From Annona cherimola (taxonomy: Eukaryota > Streptophyta > Magnoliopsida > Magnoliales > Annonaceae): DNA of 64,000 nt. This document shows positions 34,291 to 45,134 of this stretch, one piece after another. The notes under the pieces were generated by a model. That model was not told the origin of the DNA, made no database searches, and saw only the letters and a list, made by a program, of their open reading frames with translations. The position numbers and the translations under genes were made by a program. The DNA is taken from positions 40,899,452-40,963,451 of the forward strand of contig CM059972.1 in the NCBI GenBank assembly GCA_030490835.1, written 5' to 3'. Position 1 is the stretch's first letter. Each line of letters begins with the position of its first letter.

Positions 34291-35578
34291 TTTGCATCTT
34301 ATTGCTGCGCAATTTTAATTTGATCAAACAATGATGACTGTATGTACATTTGTGATAATCTTACCTGAACTCTAGGGGGACATACAATCAATTCTAACTG
34401 TCTTATTTCCTGAAGCAACCCTTCCTGTTTTGTGATAAGATGTGTCATGCTGACATTTCTGCTCAATGCATCGGCTACTACATTTGCCTTACCTGGATGA
34501 TACAGTATCTCCAAGTCATAATCTTTCAATAACTCAAGCCATCTCCTTTGTCTCATGTTCAATTCCTTTTGTGTGAAAATATACTTAAGGCTTTTATGAT
34601 CTTTATAAATTTCACACCTAGTACCATACAGGTAATGTCTCCATATTTTTAAGGCAAACACCACTGCTACTAATTCTAGATCATGATTGGGGTAGTTAAC
34701 CTCATTAGGCTTCAACTGTCGTGATGCATAAGCTATCACCTTACCTCTCTGCATTAATACACAACCCAAACCTTTTCTTGAAGCATCACTATATACCACA
34801 AAACCATTATTTCCTTCAGGTAGGGTTAGAATAGGTGCTTCCACTAACCACTGCTTTAATTCCTGAAAACTGCGCTCATATTCCTCAGAACATACATATC
34901 TGATTCCTTTGCGAGTCAATTTTGTTAATGGAGCCGATAATTGAGAAAATCCTTCAACAAATCTTCTGTAATACCCTGCTAAGCCAAGAAAACTTCGAAT
35001 TTCTGTAATGTCATCGGCTTTTGCCATTTCAAAATTGCCTCAATCTTTTGAGGATCAACTTGAATTCCTTGTTCTGTTATTATGTGACCCAGAAATCCTA
35101 CTTGTTTCAGCCAAAATTCACACTTCTTTAGCTTATCATACAATTTCTCTCTTCTCAATCTTTCCAATACCTTTCACAAATGAAATTCATGTTCTTTTTC
35201 GGTCTTTGAGTAAATCAAGACATCATCGATAAATACCACCACAAATTAATCAAGATAATCTCGAAATACTCTATTCATCATATCCATAAATACAGCAGGG
35301 GCATTAGTGAGCCCAAAAGGCATCACTAAAAATTCATAATGTCCATACCTAGTTCGAAAAGCTGTTTTGTGGACATCGGTTGGACATATTCTCAATTGCT
35401 GATACCCTGACTGTAAATCAATCTTAGAGAAAGTGGTAGCTCCTTGTAATTGATCAAACAAATCATCAATTCTGGGCAATGGGTATTTATTTTTCACTGT
35501 AACCTTATTTAATTCCCGATAATCAATGCATAATCTCAAACTTCTATCTTTTTTCCTCATAAATAATACCGGAGCTCC
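34291..35578 (-). pseudogene. pol: GYP2 reverse transcriptase and RNase H, broken
   Basis: RT blocks [38 protein letters not shown] and [15 protein letters not shown] are open at 35246-35560. Then stop codons, [10 protein letters not shown], and an open part 34979-35167 follow. The frame shifts near 35010-35030. RNase H is intact within 34299-35027 ([53 protein letters not shown]). It is the best preserved RNase H besides that of GYP4. Confidence 0.85.
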
Positions 35579-36289
35579 CTAGGGTGATATACTGGGTCTG
35601 ATAAAACCTTTATCTAACAACTCCTGTATTTGAGTTCCCAGCTCATTCATTTCAGCCGGTATCATTCTGTATGGAGCCTTTGAAATTGGAGTTGTACCAG
35701 GTATGATATTGATAGTCATATCCATTTCTCGTTGCGGAGGTAACATGGTTAATTCCTTTGGAAATACATCAGGAAATTCTTTAACTACTGGAATTAGATT
35801 TACTTCTAACACTATGCCTTTCTCCACATTAACTGATACCAGATAAACTTGGCACTTTTGGCGAATCATTTTAACCGCTTTCATGAATGATATTAATATC
35901 ATAGTGGTTTCAGGCTGTCTTAACTTTCCAATGACTATCTCTTTTTCTGGAGCTTTTTCTAACTGTACCTTCTTATTTTTGCAATCAATTGTAGCTCCCC
36001 ACTGACTCAACCAATCCATACCCAATATCACATCAAATTCTGTCATATGTAATAGGATTAAATTGGCTTCTCAAATCAATGATCTTATCCTAATTGGGCA
36101 TGCTTTGCATACTTGGCTAACACTGGCTAACCGATATACAGGGGACTCTACATGAATTATCTCATTGGTTTCCTCTACCGGTAGTACATGGGTGGCCACA
36201 AATTGACATGCTATGAATGAGTGACTAGCACTAGAATCAAACAAAGCAACTGCCGATTTTCCTAAAATGTAAACCATACCTGTGACCAC
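35579..36289 (-). pseudogene. GYP2 protease region with altered active site
   Basis: The 36071-36289 part carries the protease but reads ALFDSSASHSFI: the catalytic DSGA motif is DSSA, which should weaken or abolish activity. The next open part (35579-36046) has [16 protein letters not shown] and runs into RT up to SISP, where a Trp codon has become TAG. Confidence 0.8.
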
Positions 36290-36971
36290 CTTTCTCTTCT
36301 TATTCCTGAGATTCAGTCCGAGTCAAAGCATGCACATGTACCGGATTTCCAGTAGTTCCCTGTTTATTTGTTGTTCTTGGTATCCTGAGCTGTGCGGATC
36401 TTCCACGACCTTGTGACATTTGTGCTTTATTCGGACAATTCAGAGTGATATGTCCTGTCTGGTCACAAATATAATGTTTAATGACCTTTGCTTCACCCGT
36501 TCTGCATTCCTTGGCTATATGGCCTGCTTGCCTGCATTTATAGCACCGATTTGCTCCTTTTAGGCATTCACCTGAATGTCACCTTTGACATTTTCTGCAG
36601 AAAGGTGGAAGTTTCTTCTTTGGAACTCCTTTTCCTTTCTTCACATTTCCTTTCTTACCCCTTTCTTTGCCCGATTCAGTTTTCTTTGTTCCAAAACCAA
36701 ACATTTTTGGCCCAAACCTTAATTCCTGTGTTCTTAATGCCTCAATTTCTAATGCTCTTGCCCTTTCAAGACATGAAGCATAATCCTTAATTAACAAGGG
36801 AGCGAGGCTTTCTCTGAGATACGACCTCAGTCCTTGTTCGAATCTCTGTGCCTTATTGCTTGGCTCGTTAGCAATCCAGGGCACATATCGAACTAAGACA
36901 TTAAACTTAGTAGCGTATTCAGTAATAGACATTCTTCCCTGATAAAGCCTTTCAAATTCAATCACTTTCAT
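36290..36971 (-). pseudogene. gag: GYP2 gag C-terminal part and zinc knuckles
   Basis: It begins abruptly inside gag at KVIEFERLYQGRMSITEYAT, fused to LTR-E; the gag N-terminus, leader and primer site are gone. CRKCQR is followed by TGA where GYP1 has Arg (CGA). The remaining knuckles are recognisable but changed (CYKCRQAGHIAKEC, HYICDQTGHITLNC), and a frameshift lies near 36290. Confidence 0.8.
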
Positions 36972-39459
36972 CAAATATTTTTATGCATTTTTGCACAAAA
37001 TCATATTTCACAAGTCATTTATCATCCATGCATATCTATCCATTCACATACGCCCATTTGGCAACACATACATGATGCATTTCATAAAATTTTCCAAGTC
37101 AGAAATTTAATCCATTTTTCAGCATGATAATTATACTTTATTACCATTTTATTTAGGATATTTTTATGTAATTTAAATCCACTAATCATAGGTTTCCAAA
37201 ACAGCAACTTTGGAACCCATTTTTCACCCGTTTAACGTGTCTTTTGACACATAACCCTAAGCAGTTTAATAAATCCGAATTTTCAGCAATTAATCCCACT
37301 TTTATTAATTCAATTTTAGGGTATTATCACATGTTTAACATTCATAAATTAATACCCTTTCAAAACAGCAAGTTGTTTACCCGTTTCAGATCCCGTTTCC
37401 ACTCCGTTTAGACATCGTTTCATAAATCCATAAAAATCAGATTTGGGGCTTTACTTCCCAAATCCTTTTGGGAATCAATAATAACCTAAACCTAAGATAT
37501 GTTACCCTACATAGCTTTCATAAATCATGCAAACCCATTTCCATATCATTTTTAGCATCAAAACAAAGAAATCGGGTCATATACGTCAGTTTTGCATTTC
37601 ATAGTTTCTAAAATTCATAATTTAAGCTCAAATCAACATATGTTTTGCATTAATACATGATTCATAACCTAATCATATCATCGATCCAAAACATAAACTT
37701 GTCATGGGAATTTTAGAGTTTATCAAGTTGAATTTTCAACTCATAAATCATTCAAATCATCACTTTCATCATCTAAAACATAGAAATTCATACATGTAAC
37801 CTAATACCCATTCAATATTCAATCCAAGGGAATATTAAACCATTACTTAAAGATTATTTAAGCATCAATTTCATATTCAAATTTTGGAGTTTAAAACTGA
37901 AGATGGAAAGCTCAATCAACACAATCAACTTACTTGGTTGATGCCAATGAAACCCTAATCAATTGAGAGGGTTTTCTTCCTCAAATTCCCTTTCTTTTTC
38001 CCTTCTTTTTCTTCTATTTTCTTTCCTTTTTTCTGGGCCAAATGAGGATGTGAGCTGCTGCCTTGGAGGAGAAGAACTTGAGCACTTAGAAAAAATCACA
38101 ACACCCATATCACTTGAACGTGCATTCCCTTATATAGAGCTGGAATTTCCAGTTGTGGGCCCCACTTTGGAGCTGGATTTTCCACAGTCCATTGAATGCA
38201 TATCTATCCCCTTATGTGTTGTGTAAATTACAGCTATATAAAATATTTTTATCATTTTTTATTAAACCAAAAATCTTCTCAAGATCTTGACCATCCAAGT
38301 TGTCTACTTGGCATGTCCCTAGATGCTGCCCATTTCATATTTTTTCCATTTTTTAATAATATAATTTTAAGGGTAAATTAAACAACTAATTATCATTTAA
38401 TTTATGCATTAATTTGGCATAAATTTTTTTTGCAAAAACAGCAACAACACATCAATCTATTGCACGTCATTTGCATGCAACAAGTTGTCCACTTTTTCAC
38501 CTTTCATGGCAGCTGCAATTCACGATTTTTCTTGGATTTTTTTCACATAAATAAACGATAATTTATGTATCCCAAAATTTCAGCTATTTATAAAATAAAA
38601 TATTGAAAAAAATCCAACAATAGCACCTTAGAACGTCTATGCATTTCCACCCTTGTCTATGCTAGTTTGAGCTCTCCTTAGCCCCTTAAATGTGGACATT
38701 AATGCATGGATAATTCATGAAATTTTTGCATTTTATAATTATGCATAAAATACCCTACATTTCACCTGCATTTGACACCTATTTTAGTTATTAAAAATTG
38801 CATTAATTCCATGTACTCTAGCATTTAATGCATGGTACTCTTGAGGTGCAAAAATCAACCATATACACCTTTTCCAATTCAGATATTTTCCCAACATAAT
38901 TTGATTAATCCAAACCTTCCAAAATGTGCATATCATAATTTCATTCAACTGTTTCAAATTTCATCTCAATTCGATTTTCCTAGCTCAAGTTATAGCCATT
39001 TAAAGTTAATGGTTGGAATTGAGATGTGATCAATAAATTATAACACTAATTCTATCAAGAATTTTCATTAACCAATAATTCCATAATTTCAAATCCAACA
39101 ACATCAACTTCCATCTAAAATTTTACTTGAATCCGCCTTACAGGCGTTGAGTTATGAATTTTCTAGTGTTTTTCCACTAAACTTGACAATTATCATTCAA
39201 ATGCTCATAATTCATTTTGAATAATGGAAAATTATTATTAATGATATATTGGTGCATTTTAATCACCAACAAATTATTCTAATACCATTGTCCTATATCA
39301 GCTCATACTGATAACTCGAATCGTCATTGCTAATCCTTAGCCCTGATTGCCATAATTTAGCAAATCACAAAAACATCTAAAAACTCCATTTAGTCATATA
39401 TAAGTCACATGTACATGTTCAATGCACACATTGAATCCTCCTTAGGTTGGGGTTTCGCA
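36972..39459 (-). repeat. LTR-E, 5' part of a Tekay LTR
   Basis: Starts TGCGAAACCCC at 39459 on the - strand and runs 2.49 kb before it is cut at the gag junction. It has a TATA-like CTCTATATAAGGG (38130-38136) and a donor-like CAAGTAAGTT (plus-strand ACTTAC 37928-37933). Its 3' third, with the palindromes and GGCGCCACA end, is missing. Confidence 0.75.
38130..38136 (-). promoter_or_regulatory. TATA box of LTR-E
   Basis: TATATAA on the - strand, about 200 bp before the donor-like GTAAGT, the same spacing as in LTR-A. Confidence 0.5.
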
Positions 39460-39593
39460 ATTCAGATGCTAAGTACTTATGAAAAATGAAAATTCATTGA
39501 CCTTTCGAAATTATATAATTGATTATGTATGATATGAATTGTTTTATGACAAGAAATGATATTGTCATGATGTTACATGTTGCTTTCTATAAC

Positions 39594-39901
39594 ATGCCTA
39601 CCACCAAAGAAAGAGCCAAGGTGATCAAGGGAAAGACAATTATGAATGATGAATCTATGAGTCAACAGGGAATAGGAGAAGCCGGTAGCAGATCTAAGCA
39701 ACCAGGGCAGAGAGGACAAGTAAGTCCAAGAACTCGTCAATGACAGGCAAGTATAAACCCTGAGTCTGAGTCAAGATTTGAAAGTACTGCTGGTATAGGT
39801 AATAACTCCTACCCTAGTACTCGAACCTTTAAGGATTGATGATACTATGATAGAAGCAAATGAGAAGGTTACCAATGCCTTTCTAACTCATCATCCATCG
39901 G
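39594..39901 (+). pseudogene. gag: GYP3 gag N-terminal fragment
   Basis: The ATG at 39594 opens MPTTKERAKVIKGKTIMNDE, close to the GYP5 gag start (MPITRARARLNKGKSISNDE). The frame stops at 39743. The homology continues in other frames to EANEKVTNAFLTHHPS, equal to the conserved EADRKAINAFLAQ block, where LTR-F begins. The leader is at 39460-39593. Confidence 0.75.
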
Positions 39902-40049
39902 TGGCGCCCCAACCCGAGACGTCACATCCTTACATCAAGACCTTATTGATTGATAAATGTCAATCAGGATTGTTGCCCTGATCATGTGGCGGGTTCTTAA
40001 TTGGATCTCGTCTAAATTTTTTTTTTATCTATCATCATTTATTTCTTTA
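39902..40049 (-). repeat. LTR-F, 3' end piece
   Basis: The plus strand starts TGGCGCCCCAACCCGAGACGTC, the inverted LTR end, and includes the hairpin with caggattgttgccctg (39965-39980). It is cut by COP1 at 40050 and continues at 45135. Confidence 0.85.
40045..40049. repeat. Likely target sequence cttta next to COP1
   Basis: cttta precedes the COP1 LTR. The same five bases start the flank at 45135-45139. The right copy may simply be native LTR sequence, because LTR-G also reads tttctttacaat there. Confidence 0.5.
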
Positions 40050-40194
40050 TGTTGGAAATATGTGGAAAATAAGCTAAATCCATGTTTTGATGATTAACAA
40101 ATCAATTTGAGTAAGTCTTAGCTACTAACATGTTTGTGGAAGTGTTTAACGGATATACATTTAAAGAAAATAAAGCATGGAAGGATAAGTCAAT

Positions 40195-41160
40195 TTCCAA
40201 GTCGATTCGGGCATCGACTTAAGGCCAAGTCGATCTCCAAGTCGACTCCAATATCGACTTCAAGGAGTCGATTCCTTCCAGAGTTGAAAACGGGGAGCAG
40301 AGCTGACAAAGTCGCAAACGAAGTCGACTCCAAATGCGACTTGGGCGAAGTCGCAGACCAAGTCGACTCCAGCATCACTTCAAAATGACGATTCCTTCCA
40401 GAGTTGAAGTCAAGACTCCGAAGTGCCGAAGTCGCACCCCAAGTCGACTCCACTTGCGACTTGAGGTGAAGTCGCAGGCCAAGTCGACTCCAGTAGCGAC
40501 TTGGCGGTGTCGTTTTCCGTCCAGGTCCAGAGTTGAAACTGAAATCTGGGGGCACCGAAGTCGCAGACCAAGTCGACTCTAGCATACAACTTGGGCGAAG
40601 TCGCAGACCAAGTTGACTCCGGCATCGACTTCAATCGGGCAGAAGAGAAATTTCAGAAGACAAGTTGGGATTAACTGATTTCAAGACAAACTTGTATGAA
40701 GATGAAGATCAAGCCAACCTAGATGCTCAAACTGAAACATATGAAGACTAATCCAAGTCCAAGCAAGATGCATAAACTCAACCAAGAACTTGTTCAAGAT
40801 TACATGATTCAAGACTCATAGATTCAAGGCTTACAAAACATGGAGCTAATGAAAGCAAGCTAAAGTAAAGACACAATTATTCAAAAAGAAATGAAAAATG
40901 CAAAAGAACTAAAGGCATGGAGAAGCCTAAGCAAAACAAAAAGCATCCCGAAGTTTCTCAAGTTCATCAAGCTATCTGCCGAGGTGAAGTTGCACCCGAA
41001 GTCGACTCCACCTGCGACTTAGGTCAAGTCGAAGACCAAGTCGACCCAATCTGGAACTTGAAGACGCTGCGAACTAGTGAAGTCGCACCCGAAGTCGACT
41101 CCATCTGCGACTTGGGCGAAGTCGCACCCGAAGTCGACTCCACCTGCGACTTGGGTCGCA
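40195..41160 (+). repeat. AAGTCG/CGACTT repeat clusters in the COP1 LTR
   Basis: Two clusters (about 40195-40640 and 40985-41160) of an irregular 30-45 bp unit built from gaagtcgca, ccAAGTCGACTcc and gCGACTTgg. The words AAGTCG and CGACTT are reverse complements and alternate, so every unit can fold. The central AGTCGACT is itself a palindrome. A diverged relative is at 50390-50560 in COP2. Confidence 0.8.
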
Positions 41161-41237
41161 ATGGTCGGAAAATATTCGAATGTTGGCGCATTAAATGCGC
41201 GCCACCTATCTTCAAACGTTCGGATTCCCTCCACAAT

Positions 41238-41244
41238 TATAAAA
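41238..41244 (+). promoter_or_regulatory. TATA box of COP1 LTR
   Basis: CACAATTATAAAAGGCATTC. The end of the LTR lies about 640 bp downstream. Confidence 0.55.
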
Positions 41245-41882
41245 GGCATTCATTGTGAACGAGGGAGGGAGCTGAAAATCATTAAGTGTGCATAACTCCC
41301 ATCTTCAAGAGCATTAAAGAGATCAAGCCAATCCAAAGAAGAAGAACTTTGCTTCAAACTGCTAGAGCTCAACTTCTGAATCTTCAAAGCCAATTCTATG
41401 AGTTCTTCTCTGCGCCAAACTGCCTCTACGCAACTGTAACGTGTAGATTCCTTTGTTATTTCATTTGTTTGTATTAAACTTGATTTAGTTTGAGGAACTA
41501 AGATCAAGTGTAAGCAAAGTAGTGTGTGATTGGAGTGGAACTCATCACCTACTTGTGCTGAGATTTGTTGAAGCCCCCTAGAGCTGGAATCTAGAAGAGA
41601 GCAGTGGCTCTAATTGTATTTGAGGAATACAATAGTGGAACCCAAGTCACAAGGAGTGTGAGCTTGGAAGAGTGGAGTAGGGAGGTTGCCCGAACCACTA
41701 TAAAAATCTTGTGTGCTTGATTTATATTTCTGCTCTCTACATTATATTGCTTTCCATTTCATTTCATCGATCAAGGGGATTAAACTTTCAAGGGGTTAAG
41801 TTTTTAATTTACCAAAGAATTTTATAAGAACCTAATTCACCCCTCCCCTCTTGGGTTTTGCCATTAAATCGGGACCAACAAG

Positions 41883-41894
41883 TGGTATCAGAGC
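41883..41894 (+). other. Primer binding site, tRNA-Met type (COP1)
   Basis: TGGTATCAGAGC two bases after the LTR end. Confidence 0.9.
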
Positions 41895-41928
41895 AGGTCT
41901 TTGAGTTAAACCAAAGAGATCTAATCAT

Positions 41929-43800
41929 ATGGCATCCCAATCGACCTCCGTTCCCTCATTTTCCGAGGGCCAATCATTTACTAGGCCACCATTGTTTGAT
42001 GGGAACAATTTTGGCTATTGGAAGCTTCGTATGAATCAACTCATTATGGCTACCGATATGGACTCTTGGATTGCGATCCAAGACAGTGTAATCTTGCCAA
42101 TTGATGAAAGAGCTTCCAAATGGACCGAAGAGGAAGTAAGAACTATAAAGAGCAATGCTAAGGCTATGAACTCAATATTTTGTGCTCTTACAGCTTCTGA
42201 ATATGATAGAGTATCCTCTTGCCTAACCGCTAAAGAAATATGGGATACTTTAACATCTATTTATGAAGGAACCTCTCAAGTCCAAGGGACTAGGAGAAAT
42301 ATTTTGATAAGAGAATTGGAAAGCTTCAAAATGTTAGAAACAAAAAATATTTCTGAGATGTTTGCTAGATTTTCTAAAATTGCTAACGCTTTGAAAGGTC
42401 TTGGAAAGGCTATCTCTGAATCTGAACAAGTTATGAAGATATTAAGGGCGCTACCTGACTCATGGACTCCAAAGATTACAGCAATAGAAGAAGCCAAAGA
42501 CCTAAATTCTTTAAAGCTAGAAGATCTTATTAGCTCACTAATGTCACATGAGCTAATTAAGAAGAAAAATGAAGATAATCACAAAGGGAAGAAAGATATT
42601 GCACTAAAGGCCACCCACAACTCAGAAGAATCTACCTCCTCATCTCACAACGATGATCAAGATATAGTACTACTCACTCGCAAATTTCGAAAGTTTGTGA
42701 GAAAAGAAAGAAACTTCAAAGACTTCAAAGAAAGACCACGAAGAGAGAAGAAGAAGGAGCCAACAAAGTGCTATAGATGCGGCGGGATGGGACATATGCA
42801 AGCTCAATGTCCTATGCCGGAAGAGAAATCAAAAGATCAACAAGAAAGGAGGGAAAGACATGAAAACAGGAAATACCAAAGGCCAAAGGGAAGAGGCATG
42901 TACGTCAATGAAGAAACTTCATCAACAAGCAGCTCCTCAACCGACGAATTTGAGGCGGAAAATTGTGCTAGAATATGCTGCATGGCGCGAATCGAACAAG
43001 AAGAAAATCTGTTGTGTTTGAACACAACGGAAGTTTTGGAAGAACAAACCATCTCAACAAAGTGCACAAGCAATGAAGAGGTAACTTCCAAACCTTGCCA
43101 TTTTCAATCTAGTTATTCTTATTTTCATGAATGCCTCAAATGTACTGAATTAGAAGAACTACAACTTGCATATGATTCATTATATGAAGAAATCAAAAAG
43201 CTAGGAAACAAGTTGTCATTGAAGAGACAACAATGTAACTCCGTTATTATTGTAAATGGAAAACTAGCTGAAAGATCATCAAAATTGAAAGATGAAAATG
43301 AATTGCTTTTGAAAGAAGTAGAGAAACTGAAAAAGGAGAACGAATCATTAAATGAATCATTAGCTAAGTTCTCTAATCCAGGGGAAAATGTAAAAAATTT
43401 TCTGAACATGACCTCCCAAACAAATAAAAGAGGTCTTGGATACTATACATTTGAGCAAAAAGAAAGTGGCAAATCAAATGTGCCAATACTTGGGAAATAT
43501 CAAATCAAAACTGCACCAATATACAAGCCAAAAAGAAAAAATGTTATGTGGACTAGAAGGCCAACGTTTGAACCGTTACATACTTGGAGGCCTACTCCTA
43601 GATTACCAATGGCTTACAATTTCTGCAATAAAATGGATCATAAAGCCTATAAATGTAACTTTAAGAAACTGTATGACCATGGTGTAAAACTAGTTTGGGT
43701 TCCAAGAAATACAAGATTTGGTCTTTCTAAGTTAGAGAAACTAAGATTGAATCATATTACTAACCCAAATGGACCCATAAAATGGGTACCAAAGAGATAA
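41929..43800 (+). CDS. gag: COP1 gag polyprotein (623 aa)
   Basis: An intact ORF from ATG 34 bp after the primer site. Residues about 15-40 (PPLFDGNNFGYWKLRMNQLI) and about 85-130 form the Copia gag (UBN2-type) core. Residues about 280-295 hold a zinc knuckle, CYRCGGMGHMQAQC. Residues about 405-490 are a Lys/Glu-rich coiled coil, and a degenerate second knuckle (FCNKMDHKAYKC) lies near the C-terminus, which ends KWVPKR. The long C-terminal extension is typical of SIRE gag. It packages RNA into virus-like particles. It is the longest intact coding region in the window. Confidence 0.88.
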   Translation: MASQSTSVPSFSEGQSFTRPPLFDGNNFGYWKLRMNQLIMATDMDSWIAIQDSVILPIDERASKWTEEEVRTIKSNAKAMNSIFCALTASEYDRVSSCLTAKEIWDTLTSIYEGTSQVQGTRRNILIRELESFKMLETKNISEMFARFSKIANALKGLGKAISESEQVMKILRALPDSWTPKITAIEEAKDLNSLKLEDLISSLMSHELIKKKNEDNHKGKKDIALKATHNSEESTSSSHNDDQDIVLLTRKFRKFVRKERNFKDFKERPRREKKKEPTKCYRCGGMGHMQAQCPMPEEKSKDQQERRERHENRKYQRPKGRGMYVNEETSSTSSSSTDEFEAENCARICCMARIEQEENLLCLNTTEVLEEQTISTKCTSNEEVTSKPCHFQSSYSYFHECLKCTELEELQLAYDSLYEEIKKLGNKLSLKRQQCNSVIIVNGKLAERSSKLKDENELLLKEVEKLKKENESLNESLAKFSNPGENVKNFLNMTSQTNKRGLGYYTFEQKESGKSNVPILGKYQIKTAPIYKPKRKNVMWTRRPTFEPLHTWRPTPRLPMAYNFCNKMDHKAYKCNFKKLYDHGVKLVWVPRNTRFGLSKLEKLRLNHITNPNGPIKWVPKR

Positions 43801-43807
43801 GATCTAC

Positions 43808-45134
43808 TTGTTTATTTTTCAGATATGTTTCAAGGCAAAGGCAAACAACGTGTGGTTCATGGATAGCGGTTGTTCAAGGCATATGACCGGAGAAAGAAGT
43901 TTATTTCATAAACTTAAGCCTTGCAACGATGGAACGGTTGCCTTTGGTAATAATGAGAAAGGTAAAATTAAAGGTAAAGGAAACATATATAGTATTTCAA
44001 ATGCATGCATGGAAGATGTTTTGTTTGTTGAAGGACTCAAGCACAATCTAATGAGCATTAGTCAATTATGTGACAAAGGATACAAGGTTGTGTTTGAATC
44101 ATCTATATGTAATGTATTTGATAGAGAACATATCATGTTTAGTGGAAAAAGACATGGAAATGTATATTTGGTTTCACTTGATGAACTAGATGGTCAATGT
44201 CTAATGGCCATTGATAATGATCCATGGGTTTGGCATAAAAGGCTTGGGCATATAAACATGAAAAATATAAAGACCCTATGGAAGAAAAGTTTGGTAGAAG
44301 GCTTGCCAAAGTTGAAATATGACAAAGACAAAATTTGCAAGGCATGTCAATTGTTGAAACAACCTAAAATACCTTTTTCTACCAAAAAGGAAATTTCCAC
44401 CACTAGGCCACTCGAATTGCTACACATGGATCTATATGGGCCATCTGATATTTCAACCTTTGGTGGAAAGAAATATGTGTTTGTAATTGTTGATGATTTT
44501 TCAAGATTCACATGGATAATTCTCTTAGCTAGCAAAGATGAAGCCTTCTCTATGTTTGCAACTTTTGTCAATTTGGTGCAAAATGAAAAACAAAGTACTA
44601 TTATGACTATAAGAAGTGATCATGGTGGTGAATTTGAAAATAAACGATTCATAGAATTATGCAATGAAAAAGGAATTCATCACACATTTTCTGCACCAAG
44701 AACTCCACAACAAAATGGAGTGGTTGAAAGGAAAAACAGAACCATACAAGAGATGGCTAGAACAATGCTAAATGAGAGTAAATTATTCAAGAAATTTTGG
44801 GGTGAAGCTGTAAGTACAGCTTGTCATGTTTTAAATTGAGTAACCATTAAAGCAATCTTGAAAAAGACCCCATATGAGCTATGGAAAGGAAGAAAACCAA
44901 ATATCTCTTATTTTCATGCTTTTAGATGCACATGCTATGTTTTGAACAATGGAAAAACTAACTTGGGAAAACTGGATGCTAAAAGTGATGAGGCAATATT
45001 CCTTGGTTACTCATCAAATAGCAAAACATATAGAGTATTCAATAAACGAAACCAAGTTGTAGAAGAGTCCATACATGTTCTTTTTGATGAAACTAACCCA
45101 TGCCTCAAAAGAAAAGATGACTTAAGTGATGTTT
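43808..45134 (+). pseudogene. pol: COP1 protease and integrase, truncated pol
   Basis: Pol is in the +1 frame relative to gag. Protease: WFMDSGCSRHMTG. The pre-integrase zinc region is WVWHKRLGHINMKNIK plus CKACQLLKQPK. The integrase core is LLHMDLYGP (Asp), IRSDHGGEF (Asp) and QQNGVVERKNRT (Glu). A TGA at about 44837-44839 breaks the frame, which continues in the same frame with TPYELWKGRKPNISYFHAFR and AIFLGYSSNSKTYRVFN. Pol stops before RT: after FDETNPCLKRKDDLSDV the sequence is LTR-F. Confidence 0.85.

Larger units (their letters stand above)
30951..39459 (-). mobile_element. GYP2 block: chimeric Tekay element on the - strand
   Basis: On the - strand the order is LTR-E (39459 to 36972), GYP2 from mid-gag to chromodomain (36971 to 32886), then LTR-D. 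LTR-E and LTR-D start with different sequences (TGCGAAACCCCAACC and TGTGAAACCCTAG), so they cannot be the two ends of one normal insertion. A deletion or recombination joined them at about 36971. The block sits inside the GYP3 leader. Confidence 0.7.
40050..41880 (+). repeat. COP1 5' LTR (1831 bp)
   Basis: Starts TGTTGGAAATATG and ends GGGACCAACA, followed by ag and the primer site. It carries the AAGTCG/CGACTT repeat clusters and a TATA box at 41238-41244. Confidence 0.85.
40050..45134 (+). mobile_element. COP1: Ty1/Copia SIRE-type element, 3'-truncated
   Basis: 5' LTR, tRNA-Met primer site, long gag, protease and integrase are present. RT, RNase H, polypurine tract and 3' LTR are absent. 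The sequence passes from the integrase C-terminal region straight back into LTR-F at about 45134. SIRE/Maximus assignment rests on the 623-residue gag with an extended C-terminal part and on the WFMDSGCSRHMTG protease. Confidence 0.85.

Noticed and set aside
40190..40634. Overlapping ORFs on both strands through the COP1 LTR repeats
   Set aside because: Repetitive translation of AAGTCG/CGACTT units; frames are open on both strands only because the repeat lacks stop words.
41883..41894. tRNA gene remnants at TGGTATCAGAGC and TGGCGCCGTT sites
   Set aside because: Only the complement of the tRNA 3' end is present, directly after LTR ends; these are primer binding sites.
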